Positions 34,025 through 43,095 of a stretch of DNA of 58,587 bases are shown here, in pieces. The notes beneath the pieces are model-generated. The model saw only the letters and a program-made list of their open reading frames with translations, was not told where the DNA came from and ran no database searches. The stretch lies in contig CAJUHS010000003.1 in assembly GCA_910586535.1 (NCBI GenBank), forward strand, positions 1 through 58,587. The letters run 5' to 3'. Within the stretch, counting starts at the first letter, position 1, and every line of letters begins with the position of its first letter. The translations under genes were made by a program, and so were the position numbers. The DNA is from an uncultured Oscillospiraceae bacterium. GTDB taxonomy: Bacteria > Bacillota > Clostridia > Oscillospirales > Ruminococcaceae.

Positions 34025-34525
34025 TTATCTTCCGTTAAGGGTCATTGCCTTTGTGAGCATTGCCTTTACAGCCTTGTAGGCGGAAATGTTCGCCTCATAG
34101 GAACGCTGCGTTGCAAGCAGATCCATCTGTTCCTTTGAGTTGTTAACGTTGCTCCTGTAGATGTAGCCGTCCTCGTCCGCAAGTGGATTGTCGGGATCGT
34201 AAACGGGAACGAACGGAGCGTCGTCGTCAATTACCTCCGCAACGGTAACGCCCGCATTCTTGAAGCGGTTCTGCCTGCCGAGGTAGTACGTTCCGCGGTG
34301 GTGCTTTACTCCCGTGTTGTTCTCGGACATTCTTGTGTACTGGTCAAGCACGTCGCTGAAGCGTTTTTTCTCCGAAAAAACAACAAGCTGGCGGCAGTAT
34401 GGATCGCCGTCAGGCGAGGTGTTGTATGTATTCTGATTTGCAATATTCTGCAAAATAATGTCAGACCTGAGTCTCTGCGCGGACAGCGCCGAAGCGCTTA
34501 TGTCGAGAGAACTTATAAAAGCCAT
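34025..34525 (-). CDS. flgC: Flagellar basal-body rod protein FlgC
   Basis: A proximal-rod subunit of 166 residues, exported by the type III apparatus. It carries the axial N-terminal signature (ASALSAQRLRSDIILQNIAN, then QNTYNT) and the C-terminal helix EQMDLLATQRSYEANISAYK. It is the second gene of the operon. Confidence 0.95.
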   Translation of the reverse strand: MAFISSLDISASALSAQRLRSDIILQNIANQNTYNTSPDGDPYCRQLVVFSEKKRFSDVLDQYTRMSENNTGVKHHRGTYYLGRQNRFKNAGVTVAEVIDDDAPFVPVYDPDNPLADEDGYIYRSNVNNSKEQMDLLATQRSYEANISAYKAVKAMLTKAMTLNGR

Positions 34526-34578
34526 AGCCGAACCTTCCTTTCAAAAATCAACATAATGTGTTCCGCAAGCCGCGCGGA

Positions 34579-34989
34579 CTATTTGGAGACCGCTTTTCTT
34601 ATCATCATATAATTATTGTTCAGGTAGTCCATAAGTGTACCGTACTGGTACTGAGCGTCCGCCAGAGCCGACTGTTCCTTTTCCATGTCAACGTTGTTTC
34701 CGTCCAGTATCTGATTTGTATTGGTCTCATAGCCGGTGGTCACGGTAAGGTGGAGCTTGCCGTCCTCGCCCAGCGGAGAATCGTCCCCGTGAAAAATACC
34801 GTCCTTAATGCCTTTGTGATAGCGGCACTTGCATTTTTCCTTGAGAATAAGCCCGAATTCAACCGTTTTTGCCTTATAGTCGGGAGTGTCGCTGTTGGAT
34901 ATATTATGCGAAATCACCTGCTGCTTGTACCATGTGGCGTCCAGCGCCTGTTCGGCGAGGTTGTGAGTAACGCTGTCGAAAAGACCCAT
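34579..34989 (-). CDS. flgB: Flagellar basal-body rod protein FlgB
   Basis: The first gene of the flagellar operon and the first rod subunit, 136 residues. ATG 34989 (MGLFDSVTHNLAEQALDATW) is preceded by AAAGGATTGG; the open frame continues upstream to 35052 but without homology or a ribosome site. The ISNSDTPDYKAKTVEF segment is the rod-protein signature and NVDMEKEQSALADAQYQYGT the C-terminal helix. Confidence 0.94.
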   Translation of the reverse strand: MGLFDSVTHNLAEQALDATWYKQQVISHNISNSDTPDYKAKTVEFGLILKEKCKCRYHKGIKDGIFHGDDSPLGEDGKLHLTVTTGYETNTNQILDGNNVDMEKEQSALADAQYQYGTLMDYLNNNYMMIRKAVSK

Positions 34990-35066
34990 ATATGTACCAA
35001 TCCTTTCCCGTCGTAAAACGACCTGAATCTGAAAATGGAGACACTTATCCATACTTATTTAATATT

Positions 35067-35095
35067 AGTATATAACATTTCCGAAAAAAAAACAA
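35067..35095 (-). promoter_or_regulatory. Promoter of the flagellar operon
   Basis: On the minus strand TTGTTT (35090-35095), 17 bases, TATACT (35067-35072). A sigma-A type promoter ahead of flgB would let the operon make its own sigma-28 (FliA). No typical sigma-28 motif was found here. Confidence 0.55.
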
Positions 35096-35477
35096 GTATT
35101 AAGCAAAAATTTTCCCGCCCAAACCGTAAAAATTTTAATGATATTTCTATTAAATTTTCCTAAACATCACAAACATTTTGCCGACATGACGAAAACAAAC
35201 GATTTTATCAAAGCGTTATTGTGCACATTGCGCAATAATATTAAATTATACGTCTTGGAGTAAAGCTAAATATTTTATACAAAATGTTAATAAACTAAAT
35301 TTTGTTGTACAAAAAAGGAACTTATTTCCTGAAAAAAATTTTCTGTTTTTTAATAAATCTGCGTATCAAAACGTAAATAATCAGTCCCCCGGCAAACAGC
35401 CGGAAGACTGAAACAAACCAAACAGCAAAAGCGGATTAAATTTCTTTGAACAATCAAAACGCGCACGCTCTTTCCGC
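35096..35477. other. A/T-rich spacer between the arginine cluster and the flagellar operon
   Basis: No gene is seen in these 382 bases. A hairpin at 35383-35408 (AGTC-CCGGC, loop AAACA, GCCGG-GACT with two small internal mismatches) follows the DUF975 gene on the minus strand and may end that transcript, although no long U-run follows. Confidence 0.5.
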
Positions 35478-36218
35478 TCAATAACCGCAGTATGCATTGG
35501 GGGATATCTCGCAAATGTCAATAACTCCCCGCGAAGCTGCATCCGCCTTTATCTCCTCATAAGCAAATGCCTGGGCTGCGAAAAAGTACGGAAAAACATA
35601 AACTATCCCCAGAATATTGTACGTTACCGCCGAAAGCAGCAACCAGCCCCAAAAACTGATGTGCAGATAAAACAGATCGCCCTTGTGTCCGTCGGTCATG
35701 ATCATGCTGAGTTCAATGGCGCGCGACGGCGCGATCCCGGGATTTTCAGCCTTTATGTACATAGTCATGGAGTAACTGTACGCCTTAATTATCCCCGGTA
35801 GCCAAAACAGCAGGCTCCATAAGAAAATGTAAAGCCGCATAAGAGCGACTGTGCCCAGGCTGCTCCAGAACCTGCCCTTGCCGAACGGACGGAATACCTC
35901 CGTCAGCGGGACCTTTCCGTAGATCGACCGCCTGAACCAGTCCATAACGCCCATTACAAAAACGCATAAGCACAACGCACAGGCAATCATTCCGATCCAA
36001 AAAAGCGCCATCGAAGCTACAAGTAAACTCTCCTCATAGCTTCCGTACCAGCCAATACTCGCGACCAGAAGGGAAACAATAAAGAACAAAACACCCAGGA
36101 CAAAGCTTGCGGCATACGGTATCACCGAAAGCATAAGCGAGACAAGTATCGAATTCCCCGTATTGTATTTGTAAAAAAGCCTTGCGTTGCTCTTTATCCT
36201 GAGATGATCGTACCACAT
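35478..36218 (-). CDS. DUF975-family integral membrane protein
   Basis: A 246-residue membrane protein with about five or six hydrophobic segments. The family pattern is seen in the N-terminal LRIKSNARLFYKYNTGNSIL, the central RPFGKGRFWSSLGTVALMRL, the LPGIIKAYSYSMTMYI segment and the ISFWGWLLLSAVTYNILGIV helix. Function is unknown; relatives are common in Firmicutes. It follows argF after 52 bases and may be the last gene of that transcript by chance rather than by pathway. Confidence 0.82.
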   Translation of the reverse strand: MWYDHLRIKSNARLFYKYNTGNSILVSLMLSVIPYAASFVLGVLFFIVSLLVASIGWYGSYEESLLVASMALFWIGMIACALCLCVFVMGVMDWFRRSIYGKVPLTEVFRPFGKGRFWSSLGTVALMRLYIFLWSLLFWLPGIIKAYSYSMTMYIKAENPGIAPSRAIELSMIMTDGHKGDLFYLHISFWGWLLLSAVTYNILGIVYVFPYFFAAQAFAYEEIKADAASRGVIDICEISPNAYCGY

Positions 36219-36270
36219 AACATTTACCCCCGATAAACGTTTTTAGCGAAAAGCTGAACCGCCTGCCGGC

Positions 36271-37173
36271 TTATGCCATAAGCTTGACCATGACCGCCTT
36301 CTGCGCGTGGAGACGGTTCTCCGCCTCTTCAAAAATTTCGTTTGCGTGAGCCTCGAACACCTTTTCGGTGATCTCTTCCTCACGGTGGGCGGGCAGACAG
36401 TGCTGCACCATTGCGTCGGACTTAGCCGCCGCCATTATCTCATCGTTTATCTGATAGCCCTTGAAAGCGAGCTTTCTCTTTTCTGCTTCGCCCTCCTGAC
36501 CCATGGAAGCCCAAACGTCGGTAATGAGCACGTCCGCGTTCTCCGCAGCCTTTACGGGAGAATCCGTCAGCTCGAAACAGTCATAATCCTTTGCAAATTC
36601 CAGCACCTCGGGGTCTGGACGGTATCCCTCCGGACACGCCGCGGAAACGGTCATTCCCGCCTTAAGGCAGCCCACGATAAGGGAATTAGCCATATTGTTT
36701 CCGTCGCCGATAAAGCACATTTTAAGGTCGTCGAACTGACCCTTGAACTCACGGATAGTCATAAGGTCCGCAAGCACCTGACAGGGGTGGCTGAAATCTG
36801 TAAGACCGTTTATTACGGGAATGCTTCCGTATTCAGCAAGGTTCTCCACTTCCTCCTGCTTGTAGGTGCGGATCATGATACCGTCAAGATAGCGGGAAAG
36901 AACGCGGGCAGTGTCCTGCACAGGCTCGCCCCTGCCTATCTGAAGGTCGGAAGCAGACAGGAACAGCGCGTGTCCGCCAAGCTGGTACATACCCGTCTCA
37001 AATGATACCCTTGTGCGTGTGGACGCCTTTTGGAAGATCATTCCAAGGGAGCGTCCCTTAAGGTGCGGGTGGGGAATGCTGTGCTTCAGCTCGTATTTGA
37101 GCTGGTCGGCAAGATTGAGTATGTCGATTATTTCCTCCTTGGAAAGATCGAGCATTTTAAGCAGATGTTTCAT
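36271..37173 (-). CDS. argF: Ornithine carbamoyltransferase
   Basis: Makes citrulline from ornithine and carbamoyl phosphate. The 300-residue protein has the carbamoyl phosphate motif STRTR at 51-55 and the ornithine-binding HCLPA (MVQHCLPAHREEE). The biosynthetic rather than catabolic role is inferred from its place in a full arginine cluster without arcA or arcC. An AGGAGG lies before the ATG. Confidence 0.96.
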   Translation of the reverse strand: MKHLLKMLDLSKEEIIDILNLADQLKYELKHSIPHPHLKGRSLGMIFQKASTRTRVSFETGMYQLGGHALFLSASDLQIGRGEPVQDTARVLSRYLDGIMIRTYKQEEVENLAEYGSIPVINGLTDFSHPCQVLADLMTIREFKGQFDDLKMCFIGDGNNMANSLIVGCLKAGMTVSAACPEGYRPDPEVLEFAKDYDCFELTDSPVKAAENADVLITDVWASMGQEGEAEKRKLAFKGYQINDEIMAAAKSDAMVQHCLPAHREEEITEKVFEAHANEIFEEAENRLHAQKAVMVKLMA

Positions 37174-37194
37174 TTGTATCTCCTCCTGAAAATT

Positions 37195-37935
37195 CTATTT
37201 GATTTTATTCATAAATTCTTCGACAGTTTTGTTGAACCTCTGGGCGTACTTAAAGGGGATATTATGCGCTGCGCCGTCCCACATATCATACTCGCAGTTG
37301 GGGTTTCGCCTTGCAAGATCGCGGACGGATTTTCTTATATCCAGCGTTTCCTTTATTCCGCACAAAGCGAGCATAGGTATCTCCACTTCCGCATAGGAGG
37401 GATAATCGTCAAGCTGCAAGCCGTTATCTATAGACGCGAGAATTGAGTTCATTGAAACGTTTTTGCAGTACTCCTCATGCTCCTGCCGCTCCCCCTTGTC
37501 AAGACCCATGACAAAGCTGTCCAGACCTATTTTCAGCTTGTTTTTGGAAAGCTTTTCATTGTCCGACTGCTGCTTCATGAATTTTTCCACTTCATGCATA
37601 GACTTTATCAGCCAGGGACTTACCATTACCGCACCGTTGAAAAAGTCCTCATGGTCGCAGATAAGAGGGAGACAAAGCTGCGCTCCCAGAGAAAAGCCCA
37701 TGAGCGTGACCTTTTTGCCGAAACTTTCGGCAAATTCCGCAAGCTGCGAGACCGCAAGCTCCGCCGAAAACGTAACCTGACTGTTCCGTCCGAATCCGGG
37801 CAGATGCGGTATTATCAGGCAGTAATTCTTTGAAAGCTGGTCGTACTGCTTTGAAAAGCTGTGCACAAAATTTGAACCGTGCAGACACAGTATAACCGGA
37901 TCCAAGTCGTTGCCGTATTTTTCGTAATAAATCAT
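37195..37935 (-). CDS. Alpha/beta hydrolase embedded in the arginine cluster
   Basis: A 246-residue alpha/beta-hydrolase fold protein with the nucleophile elbow GFSLG (Ser82), an oxyanion-type CLHGSN near residue 18 and a C-terminal catalytic-type His in AAHNIPFKY. Substrate is unknown. Its start overlaps the argD stop by four bases (ATGA) and argF follows 21 bases later, so it is co-translated with arginine enzymes. No step of the pathway needs such an enzyme; it may be a hitchhiker or act on an acylated side product. Confidence 0.85.
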   Translation of the reverse strand: MIYYEKYGNDLDPVILCLHGSNFVHSFSKQYDQLSKNYCLIIPHLPGFGRNSQVTFSAELAVSQLAEFAESFGKKVTLMGFSLGAQLCLPLICDHEDFFNGAVMVSPWLIKSMHEVEKFMKQQSDNEKLSKNKLKIGLDSFVMGLDKGERQEHEEYCKNVSMNSILASIDNGLQLDDYPSYAEVEIPMLALCGIKETLDIRKSVRDLARRNPNCEYDMWDGAAHNIPFKYAQRFNKTVEEFMNKIK

Positions 37936-39098
37936 AGAGACCTCCTGAGAATTTCAATTCCCGTATCAATTTCATCGTAGGTTATGTTAAGTGGCGGAAG
38001 AAGTCTCAGCTTATCCTTTGCCGTCAAAACAAGAAGTCCGTTTTCAAAGCACTTGCCGCAGATATCCGCAGCGGACTTCCCTTTCAGCCGTATACCCAGC
38101 ATAAGACCTAAACCGTCAACGCCCTCCACATCCGGTATCTCCGCAAGCTTTTTGCGAAAGTATTCTCCCTTTGCCTTAACATCGTCAAGAAAGCCCTCCG
38201 AAGAGACCTTAGCCGCAACCGCAAGTCCTCCCGCGCAGGCAAGAGGGTTCCCCCCGAAAGTAGAGCCGTGAGTACCCTTTGTAAGCACGTTCCCGCACTT
38301 TTCGTCCGCAAGACACACGCCTATGGGAACTCCGCCCGCAACGCCCTTTGCAAGAGTTGTGACATTTGGCTTAACGCCGTACTGCTCAGACGCAAGGAAA
38401 GTTCCCGTTCTGCCCGCGCCCGTCTGCACCTCGTCGGCAATAACAAGTATATCCCTTTCTGCGCATATGCGGAAAAGCTCGTCAACAAAGCTCCTGTCAA
38501 GAGGATTAACGCCGCCTTCGCCCTGAACAAATTCTATCATCACAGCGCAGACCGTATCATCTATTTTATTCATAAGATCGGCAATATTATTCGCCTCCGC
38601 GTTCAGAAATCCCTCGGTAAACGGAAAAAAGTAATTATGGAAAACCTCCTGCCCCGTTGCAGAAAGAGTAGTGAGCGTTCTGCCGTGAAAGCTGTTAGTC
38701 AGAGTGATTATATTGTACCGCTTCGAGACCTTTCCGTACTTGTCAAAGGAATATTTTCTTGCAATTTTTATGGCGCACTCGTTAGCCTCCGCGCCGCTGT
38801 TGCCGAAAAACATTTTTTCATAGCCGGTGACCTCGGAAAGCTTGTCGGCGAAATCAGCCTGAATTTTCGTATAGTAGTAGTTGGACGTGTGCTGCACCAA
38901 TCTTGCCTGTTTACAGACCGCCTCCGCCCAGTCATCATCGCAGTAGCCAAGGGAGTTTGTGCCTATGCCGCTGCCGAAATCTATATAGCTTTTCCCGTCC
39001 TCATCAAACGCGGAACGTCCCTCTCCCTTTTCAAGAACAAGAGGGTAACGCCCATAGGTGCCCATGACGTGTTCATTAAATTTTTCTATAGTACTCAT
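37932..39098 (-). CDS. argD: Acetylornithine aminotransferase
   Basis: A PLP-dependent class III aminotransferase that converts N-acetylglutamate semialdehyde to N-acetylornithine. The 388 residues include the phosphate-binding GNSGAEANE, Asp222 in ADEVQTGAGR and the Schiff-base Lys251 (TLAKGVAGGVPIG). It has its own promoter in the 113-base gap after argB. Some family members also accept succinyl-diaminopimelate; the operon argues for arginine. Confidence 0.95.
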   Translation of the reverse strand: MSTIEKFNEHVMGTYGRYPLVLEKGEGRSAFDEDGKSYIDFGSGIGTNSLGYCDDDWAEAVCKQARLVQHTSNYYYTKIQADFADKLSEVTGYEKMFFGNSGAEANECAIKIARKYSFDKYGKVSKRYNIITLTNSFHGRTLTTLSATGQEVFHNYFFPFTEGFLNAEANNIADLMNKIDDTVCAVMIEFVQGEGGVNPLDRSFVDELFRICAERDILVIADEVQTGAGRTGTFLASEQYGVKPNVTTLAKGVAGGVPIGVCLADEKCGNVLTKGTHGSTFGGNPLACAGGLAVAAKVSSEGFLDDVKAKGEYFRKKLAEIPDVEGVDGLGLMLGIRLKGKSAADICGKCFENGLLVLTAKDKLRLLPPLNITYDEIDTGIEILRRSL

Positions 39099-39130
39099 GT
39101 TAGCTGCCCTTTCAATTGTTATATCTTTTA

Positions 39131-39159
39131 ATTATATCATCTTTCTGTGAAAATTTCAA
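39131..39159 (-). promoter_or_regulatory. Internal promoter for argD-hydrolase-argF
   Basis: On the minus strand TTGAAA (39154-39159), 17 bases, TATAAT (39131-39136), about 30 bases before the argD start. Confidence 0.6.
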
Positions 39160-39211
39160 CTGTACGCTGTCAATTTTCATGGAAGTCCATTGAATACTTT
39201 CCTGAGGATCA

Positions 39212-40093
39212 TCATATAAACTGCGTACCGATACCCTCGTTTGAAAGAAGCTCGATAAGTATGGAGTGGGGTATTCTGCCGTCGATAATACAGGTTTTTT
39301 TCACCCCTCGGCGGACAGCCTCAACGCAGCAGTCTATCTTGGGTATCATACCGCCGCTGATTATTCCCTGCCGCTTCATAAATGGCACTTCGCTGACCTG
39401 TACCGTAGGTATCAGAGTGTCAGCGTCGTCCTTGTCCCGAAGCAGACCGGAAATATCCGTCATAAGTATAAGATTTTCCGCGCCCAGCTCCGCGGCTATC
39501 CTTGAAGCGGCGGTGTCAGCGTTGATGTTGTAGGTCTGACCGCCCTCGCCGCAGGCAACCGTGGAAATAACGGGAACGTAGCCGTTGTTCAGCGCGTCGG
39601 TGATAATGCCCGTGTTAACGCCGTTTATCTCGCCAACGAAGCCAAGATCCGCGTCGCCCTCAAGCTTGCTTACGGATATCATGCTTCCGTCTATGCCGCA
39701 TAGACCCACAGCCTTTCCGCCGTGCTGAATAAGGTGGGAAACAAGCTCCTTGTTGACCTTGCCCGCCAGAACCATTTTTACTATGTCAACGGTGGCCTCG
39801 TCAGTGTACCGCAAGCCGTTTATGAACCTGCTTTCAATGCCGACTCTTTTCAGCATATCGTTTATCTCGGGACCGCCTCCGTGTACAAGCACAACCCTTA
39901 CCCCGACCAGCGAAAGGAGCACAATGTCGCTCATAACAGCGTCCTTTAAAGCGTCGTTAGTCATGGCGTTGCCGCCGTACTTTACAACGACTATCTTACC
40001 GTTATAGCGCTGTATGTATGGCAGCGCGTCGATCAGGATTTTCGAGCGTATTTCATTTGATATTTTTATTTCGTTTGGATTTTGCGTATCCAT
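39212..40093 (-). CDS. argB: Acetylglutamate kinase
   Basis: Phosphorylates N-acetylglutamate, usually the arginine-inhibited step in organisms that recycle acetyl groups through ArgJ. The 293-residue amino acid kinase has VVKYGGNAM near residue 36, VLVHGGGPEI and the C-terminal IPKIDCCVEAVRRGV. It lies between argJ and argD. Confidence 0.96.
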   Translation of the reverse strand: MDTQNPNEIKISNEIRSKILIDALPYIQRYNGKIVVVKYGGNAMTNDALKDAVMSDIVLLSLVGVRVVLVHGGGPEINDMLKRVGIESRFINGLRYTDEATVDIVKMVLAGKVNKELVSHLIQHGGKAVGLCGIDGSMISVSKLEGDADLGFVGEINGVNTGIITDALNNGYVPVISTVACGEGGQTYNINADTAASRIAAELGAENLILMTDISGLLRDKDDADTLIPTVQVSEVPFMKRQGIISGGMIPKIDCCVEAVRRGVKKTCIIDGRIPHSILIELLSNEGIGTQFI

Positions 40094-40146
40094 TTCTTTT
40101 TCCTCGCTTTATATATTTTTAAAGTAAAAGAGACATTCCGTAATTA

Positions 40147-41403
40147 TCAGCTCCTGTAGTCTCCGTTTATCTTAACGTAATCATAGGTAAGATCGCAGCC
40201 CCAAGCGGTTGCTGTAGCCGTACCGCTGTTAAGCTCGATAAGAATTTCTATCTCGTCCTCTTTAAGGATTTCCGCAGCCTTTTCTTCGGAAAAATCCACT
40301 CCCGCACCGTTACGGCAAACCGCTGTCCTGCCTGCTCTTGAAGCAATGTCAACGTCCACCTTGTTTATATCAAAATCCGCCTCCGCATAGCCTATAGCAC
40401 AGAGGATACGTCCCCAGTTTGCGTCCTCCCCGAACATAGCGCACTTGAACAGCGGAGAACGTATAACGCTTTTCGCAACGGTAATAGACGTATCCAAGTC
40501 GGGAGACGTCCCACAGGTGCAGGTGATAAGCTTTGTAGCCCCCTCGCCGTCCTTGGCAAGCATTATCGTAAGATTTTTCATTACCTGATAAAGAGCGTTT
40601 TTGAACGTCTCAAAGTCGGCGTTTTCGGAGGTAATTTCGGTATTCCCCGCAAGTCCCGAAGCGATAAGCATACATGTGTCGTTCGTAGACTGGTCGCCGT
40701 CTACGCTTAAACAGTTATATGTAATTTTGACGATTTCCGAAAGAGCCTTTTGAAGCATTTCCGGGGACACAGCGCAGTCCGTAGTAATAAAATTCAGGGT
40801 GGTAGCCATATTCGGGTGAATCATTCCGCTTCCCTTAGCCATGCCGCCTAAGTGACATTCCTTTCCGTCCGCGGTAAACTTCACGGCGTACTCCTTGCGC
40901 ACCGTGTCGGTAGTCATAATAGCGGTCGCCGCCTCGGTATTTCCCTCATATGAAAGCTTTTCCGCAAGCAGGGGAACGGCGTATTTGACCGGTTCGATAG
41001 GCAGGGTCTGCCCGATAACTCCAGTTGAAGCCACAATGACCTGCTCCATGGGAATGCCAAGCTGCGACCCTGTAAGCCTGCACATTTCAAGAGCCTTTTC
41101 CTCGCCGTCGGCATTGCAGGTATTGGCGTTGCCGGAATTTACGATAACGGCGCGGGCTTTCCCCCCCGACTTTGCAAGATTGTTTTGGGTAACCAAAACA
41201 GGCGCGCCCTTGACCTTGTTTGAGGTGTACACTCCCGCCGCGTTGCACACAACGTCCGCAAAAATCATAGCGATATCGTTCTTTTTGTTTATTGCGGACT
41301 CGTTGCTGTCGGGCAGACCGTGCTTAATACCGCAGTACAGACCGCTTGCCTTGAAGCCCTTTGCAGCGCATATACCGCCGTTTATGATTTCAAATTTTTC
41401 CAT
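40147..41403 (-). CDS. argJ: Bifunctional ornithine acetyltransferase/N-acetylglutamate synthase
   Basis: Moves the acetyl group from N-acetylornithine to glutamate, closing the cyclic pathway. The 418-residue precursor cleaves itself between Ala200 and Thr201 (HPNMA-TTLNF); the new N-terminal Thr is the nucleophile. The neighbouring GGMAKGSGMI motif is intact. No separate argA or argE is present, consistent with the cyclic route. Whether this ArgJ can also use acetyl-CoA is not visible. Confidence 0.96.
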   Translation of the reverse strand: MEKFEIINGGICAAKGFKASGLYCGIKHGLPDSNESAINKKNDIAMIFADVVCNAAGVYTSNKVKGAPVLVTQNNLAKSGGKARAVIVNSGNANTCNADGEEKALEMCRLTGSQLGIPMEQVIVASTGVIGQTLPIEPVKYAVPLLAEKLSYEGNTEAATAIMTTDTVRKEYAVKFTADGKECHLGGMAKGSGMIHPNMATTLNFITTDCAVSPEMLQKALSEIVKITYNCLSVDGDQSTNDTCMLIASGLAGNTEITSENADFETFKNALYQVMKNLTIMLAKDGEGATKLITCTCGTSPDLDTSITVAKSVIRSPLFKCAMFGEDANWGRILCAIGYAEADFDINKVDVDIASRAGRTAVCRNGAGVDFSEEKAAEILKEDEIEILIELNSGTATATAWGCDLTYDYVKINGDYRS

Positions 41404-41445
41404 AGTTATTACTCCTAAAATATCTTTAATATATTTCTAACGCCG

Positions 41446-41562
41446 TTATTCAAGCGTAAATTTCTCGCTCCGGCAGTATTCTCTCATATCATCATCAAAA
41501 TACTTATAGCAATAAGCACCGCCGATTTTGAACCGGGAAACGGCGCACCGCCGCCTATTCAT
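41446..41562 (-). CDS. Possible 38-residue protein between mmcQ and argJ
   Basis: An ATG (41560-41562) inside the last codons of the mmcQ-like gene opens a 38-codon frame ending at TAA (41446-41448). The product is Cys- and aromatic-rich, including GAYCYKYFDDDMREYC, and looks protein-like in composition. The GGAG before it is too close to the ATG to be a good site, so translation would rely on coupling. It could instead be the surviving tail of a deleted gene. No family is recognised. Confidence 0.35.
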   Translation of the reverse strand: MNRRRCAVSRFKIGGAYCYKYFDDDMREYCRSEKFTLE

Positions 41563-41923
41563 TCTCCAGCTCACTCTGCGCTTTCTTTGCAAGCTTCCCC
41601 ACAACGTACCTGTAAGACCCGTCTATCATGCGAAGAATCTCCTCGCCGGGAACGTCCCCGTCCAGTCTTACCGTGTTAAAATAGGGCTGCTGCACCGGTG
41701 GACAGTGATACCCTCTCGTCACAGCGTCGGGATACAGATTTCTGTAAAAATCCCCCGTCATAGCGTCCCCGTTAAAGGTAAGCATGGGTACTCCCTTAAG
41801 GTGAAAAAGCTGAGCAAAAATACGCTTTTTCACCTTTACGCATACCGTGCCGTCCCCAAAGGGACAGTCCTCATAGGCTCCCTTTTTCGTCAGGCAGTAT
41901 TCAAGAATTTTTTCGTGTGTCAC
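41555..41923 (-). CDS. MmcQ/YjbR-family protein
   Basis: A 122-residue protein of the MmcQ/YjbR family (CyaY-like fold with a possible double-wing DNA-binding motif). Seen are the N-terminal ILEYCLTKKGAYEDCPFGDG, the VKKRIFAQLF strand and the closing helical IDGSYRYVVGKLAKK. Function of the family is unsettled. It lies between argC and argJ on the same strand; no link to arginine is known. Confidence 0.85.
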   Translation of the reverse strand: MTHEKILEYCLTKKGAYEDCPFGDGTVCVKVKKRIFAQLFHLKGVPMLTFNGDAMTGDFYRNLYPDAVTRGYHCPPVQQPYFNTVRLDGDVPGEEILRMIDGSYRYVVGKLAKKAQSELENE

Positions 41924-42038
41924 CTAAATCTACCTCGCACATCATAGGACAGAAGCTTGTCCCTGCAATTTTTTGTTCACAAAGCGTAGCTTGCCAATTC
42001 AGACCGCCCACGCCATACAAGTATGCATATGCGACAAA

Positions 42039-42986
42039 TTACAGCAACCCCGTTGTCTCGTCGATCCCCATCATAATATTCATGCACTGCACCGCCGCGC
42101 CGCTTGCCCCCTTGCCCAAATTGTCCAGCCGCGAGCAGAGCAGGACATGATCCTCGTTGCCGAAAACAAATATCTGCATAAGGTTGGTATCTTTAAGAGT
42201 ATTCGCCGCCAAAAACCCGTCCGCCAATACTCCCTCGCCCTGAAATGGCATTACCTTTACGAAATTCTGACCCTCGTAATGCTCCGCCATGACCTCCCAC
42301 ACGTGCTGAGCTGAGGTCTTTTTCGCCATGGCTCTCAGGTGCAGAGGAATAGTTACCACCATTCCGTTGTAGTAGTCGTCCACTATTGGATTGAATATGG
42401 GCGGATAGGACAGCCCGCTGACCGCCATCATTTCCTTAATATGCTTGTGGTGTCTGCCCATTGAGTACTGCCTCGGAGAGTTGTACTCCTCCGGCTTTTC
42501 CGCGCCCTCGTATACGGCGATGGTTTTCTTTCCCGCGCCGCTGTAGCCCGACACCGCATGGCAGACTATCGGATGATAGGGAGCCACAAGCCCCTCTTTA
42601 ACAACAGGATACAAAGCCGCGTTGAAACCGCTTGCATAACAGCCGGGAACAGCCGCCCTCTTAGAGGAAGCTATCTTATCCCTGTGCTGTGCCGAAAGCT
42701 CCGGCAGACCGTACGCCCAGGCAGGATTTATCCTGTGCGCCGTTGAAGCGTCTATTATTTTCGTATTTTTGTTTTCGCAAAGGGATACCGACTCCGTTGC
42801 CGCCGCGTCTGGCAGACATAAAAACGTATAGTCCGATTCGTTTATGAGCCTCTTTCTTTCCGCCGTATCCTTCCGCAGTTCCCCGTCAATAGTGAGCAGC
42901 TCAACGTCCGTCCTGTTCCTGAACCTTTCCACTATTCTAAGACCCGTAGTACCTTCCTGTCCGTCAATAAAAACCTTGTAAGCCAT
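42039..42986 (-). CDS. argC: N-acetyl-gamma-glutamyl-phosphate reductase (short type)
   Basis: Reduces N-acetylglutamyl phosphate to the semialdehyde with NADPH. The 315-residue protein has the nucleotide-binding start VFIDGQEGTTGLRI, the catalytic Cys116 in AAVPGCYASGFNAALYP and the later substrate loop. Length and the GQEGTTGLRI start place it in the shorter AGPR type 2 group rather than the 340-residue Bacillus-like group. It follows argH after 109 bases. Confidence 0.95.
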   Translation of the reverse strand: MAYKVFIDGQEGTTGLRIVERFRNRTDVELLTIDGELRKDTAERKRLINESDYTFLCLPDAAATESVSLCENKNTKIIDASTAHRINPAWAYGLPELSAQHRDKIASSKRAAVPGCYASGFNAALYPVVKEGLVAPYHPIVCHAVSGYSGAGKKTIAVYEGAEKPEEYNSPRQYSMGRHHKHIKEMMAVSGLSYPPIFNPIVDDYYNGMVVTIPLHLRAMAKKTSAQHVWEVMAEHYEGQNFVKVMPFQGEGVLADGFLAANTLKDTNLMQIFVFGNEDHVLLCSRLDNLGKGASGAAVQCMNIMMGIDETTGLL

Positions 42987-43095
42987 ATCAGTAAATCCTT
43001 TCTCGCTTCCCGCTGTCCGTCCGCAGCACAGCCAACCGGTACCGCAAACGCCGCCGTCATTAATATTCGTATGTACTTTCCGTTCGCCTGTTCCG

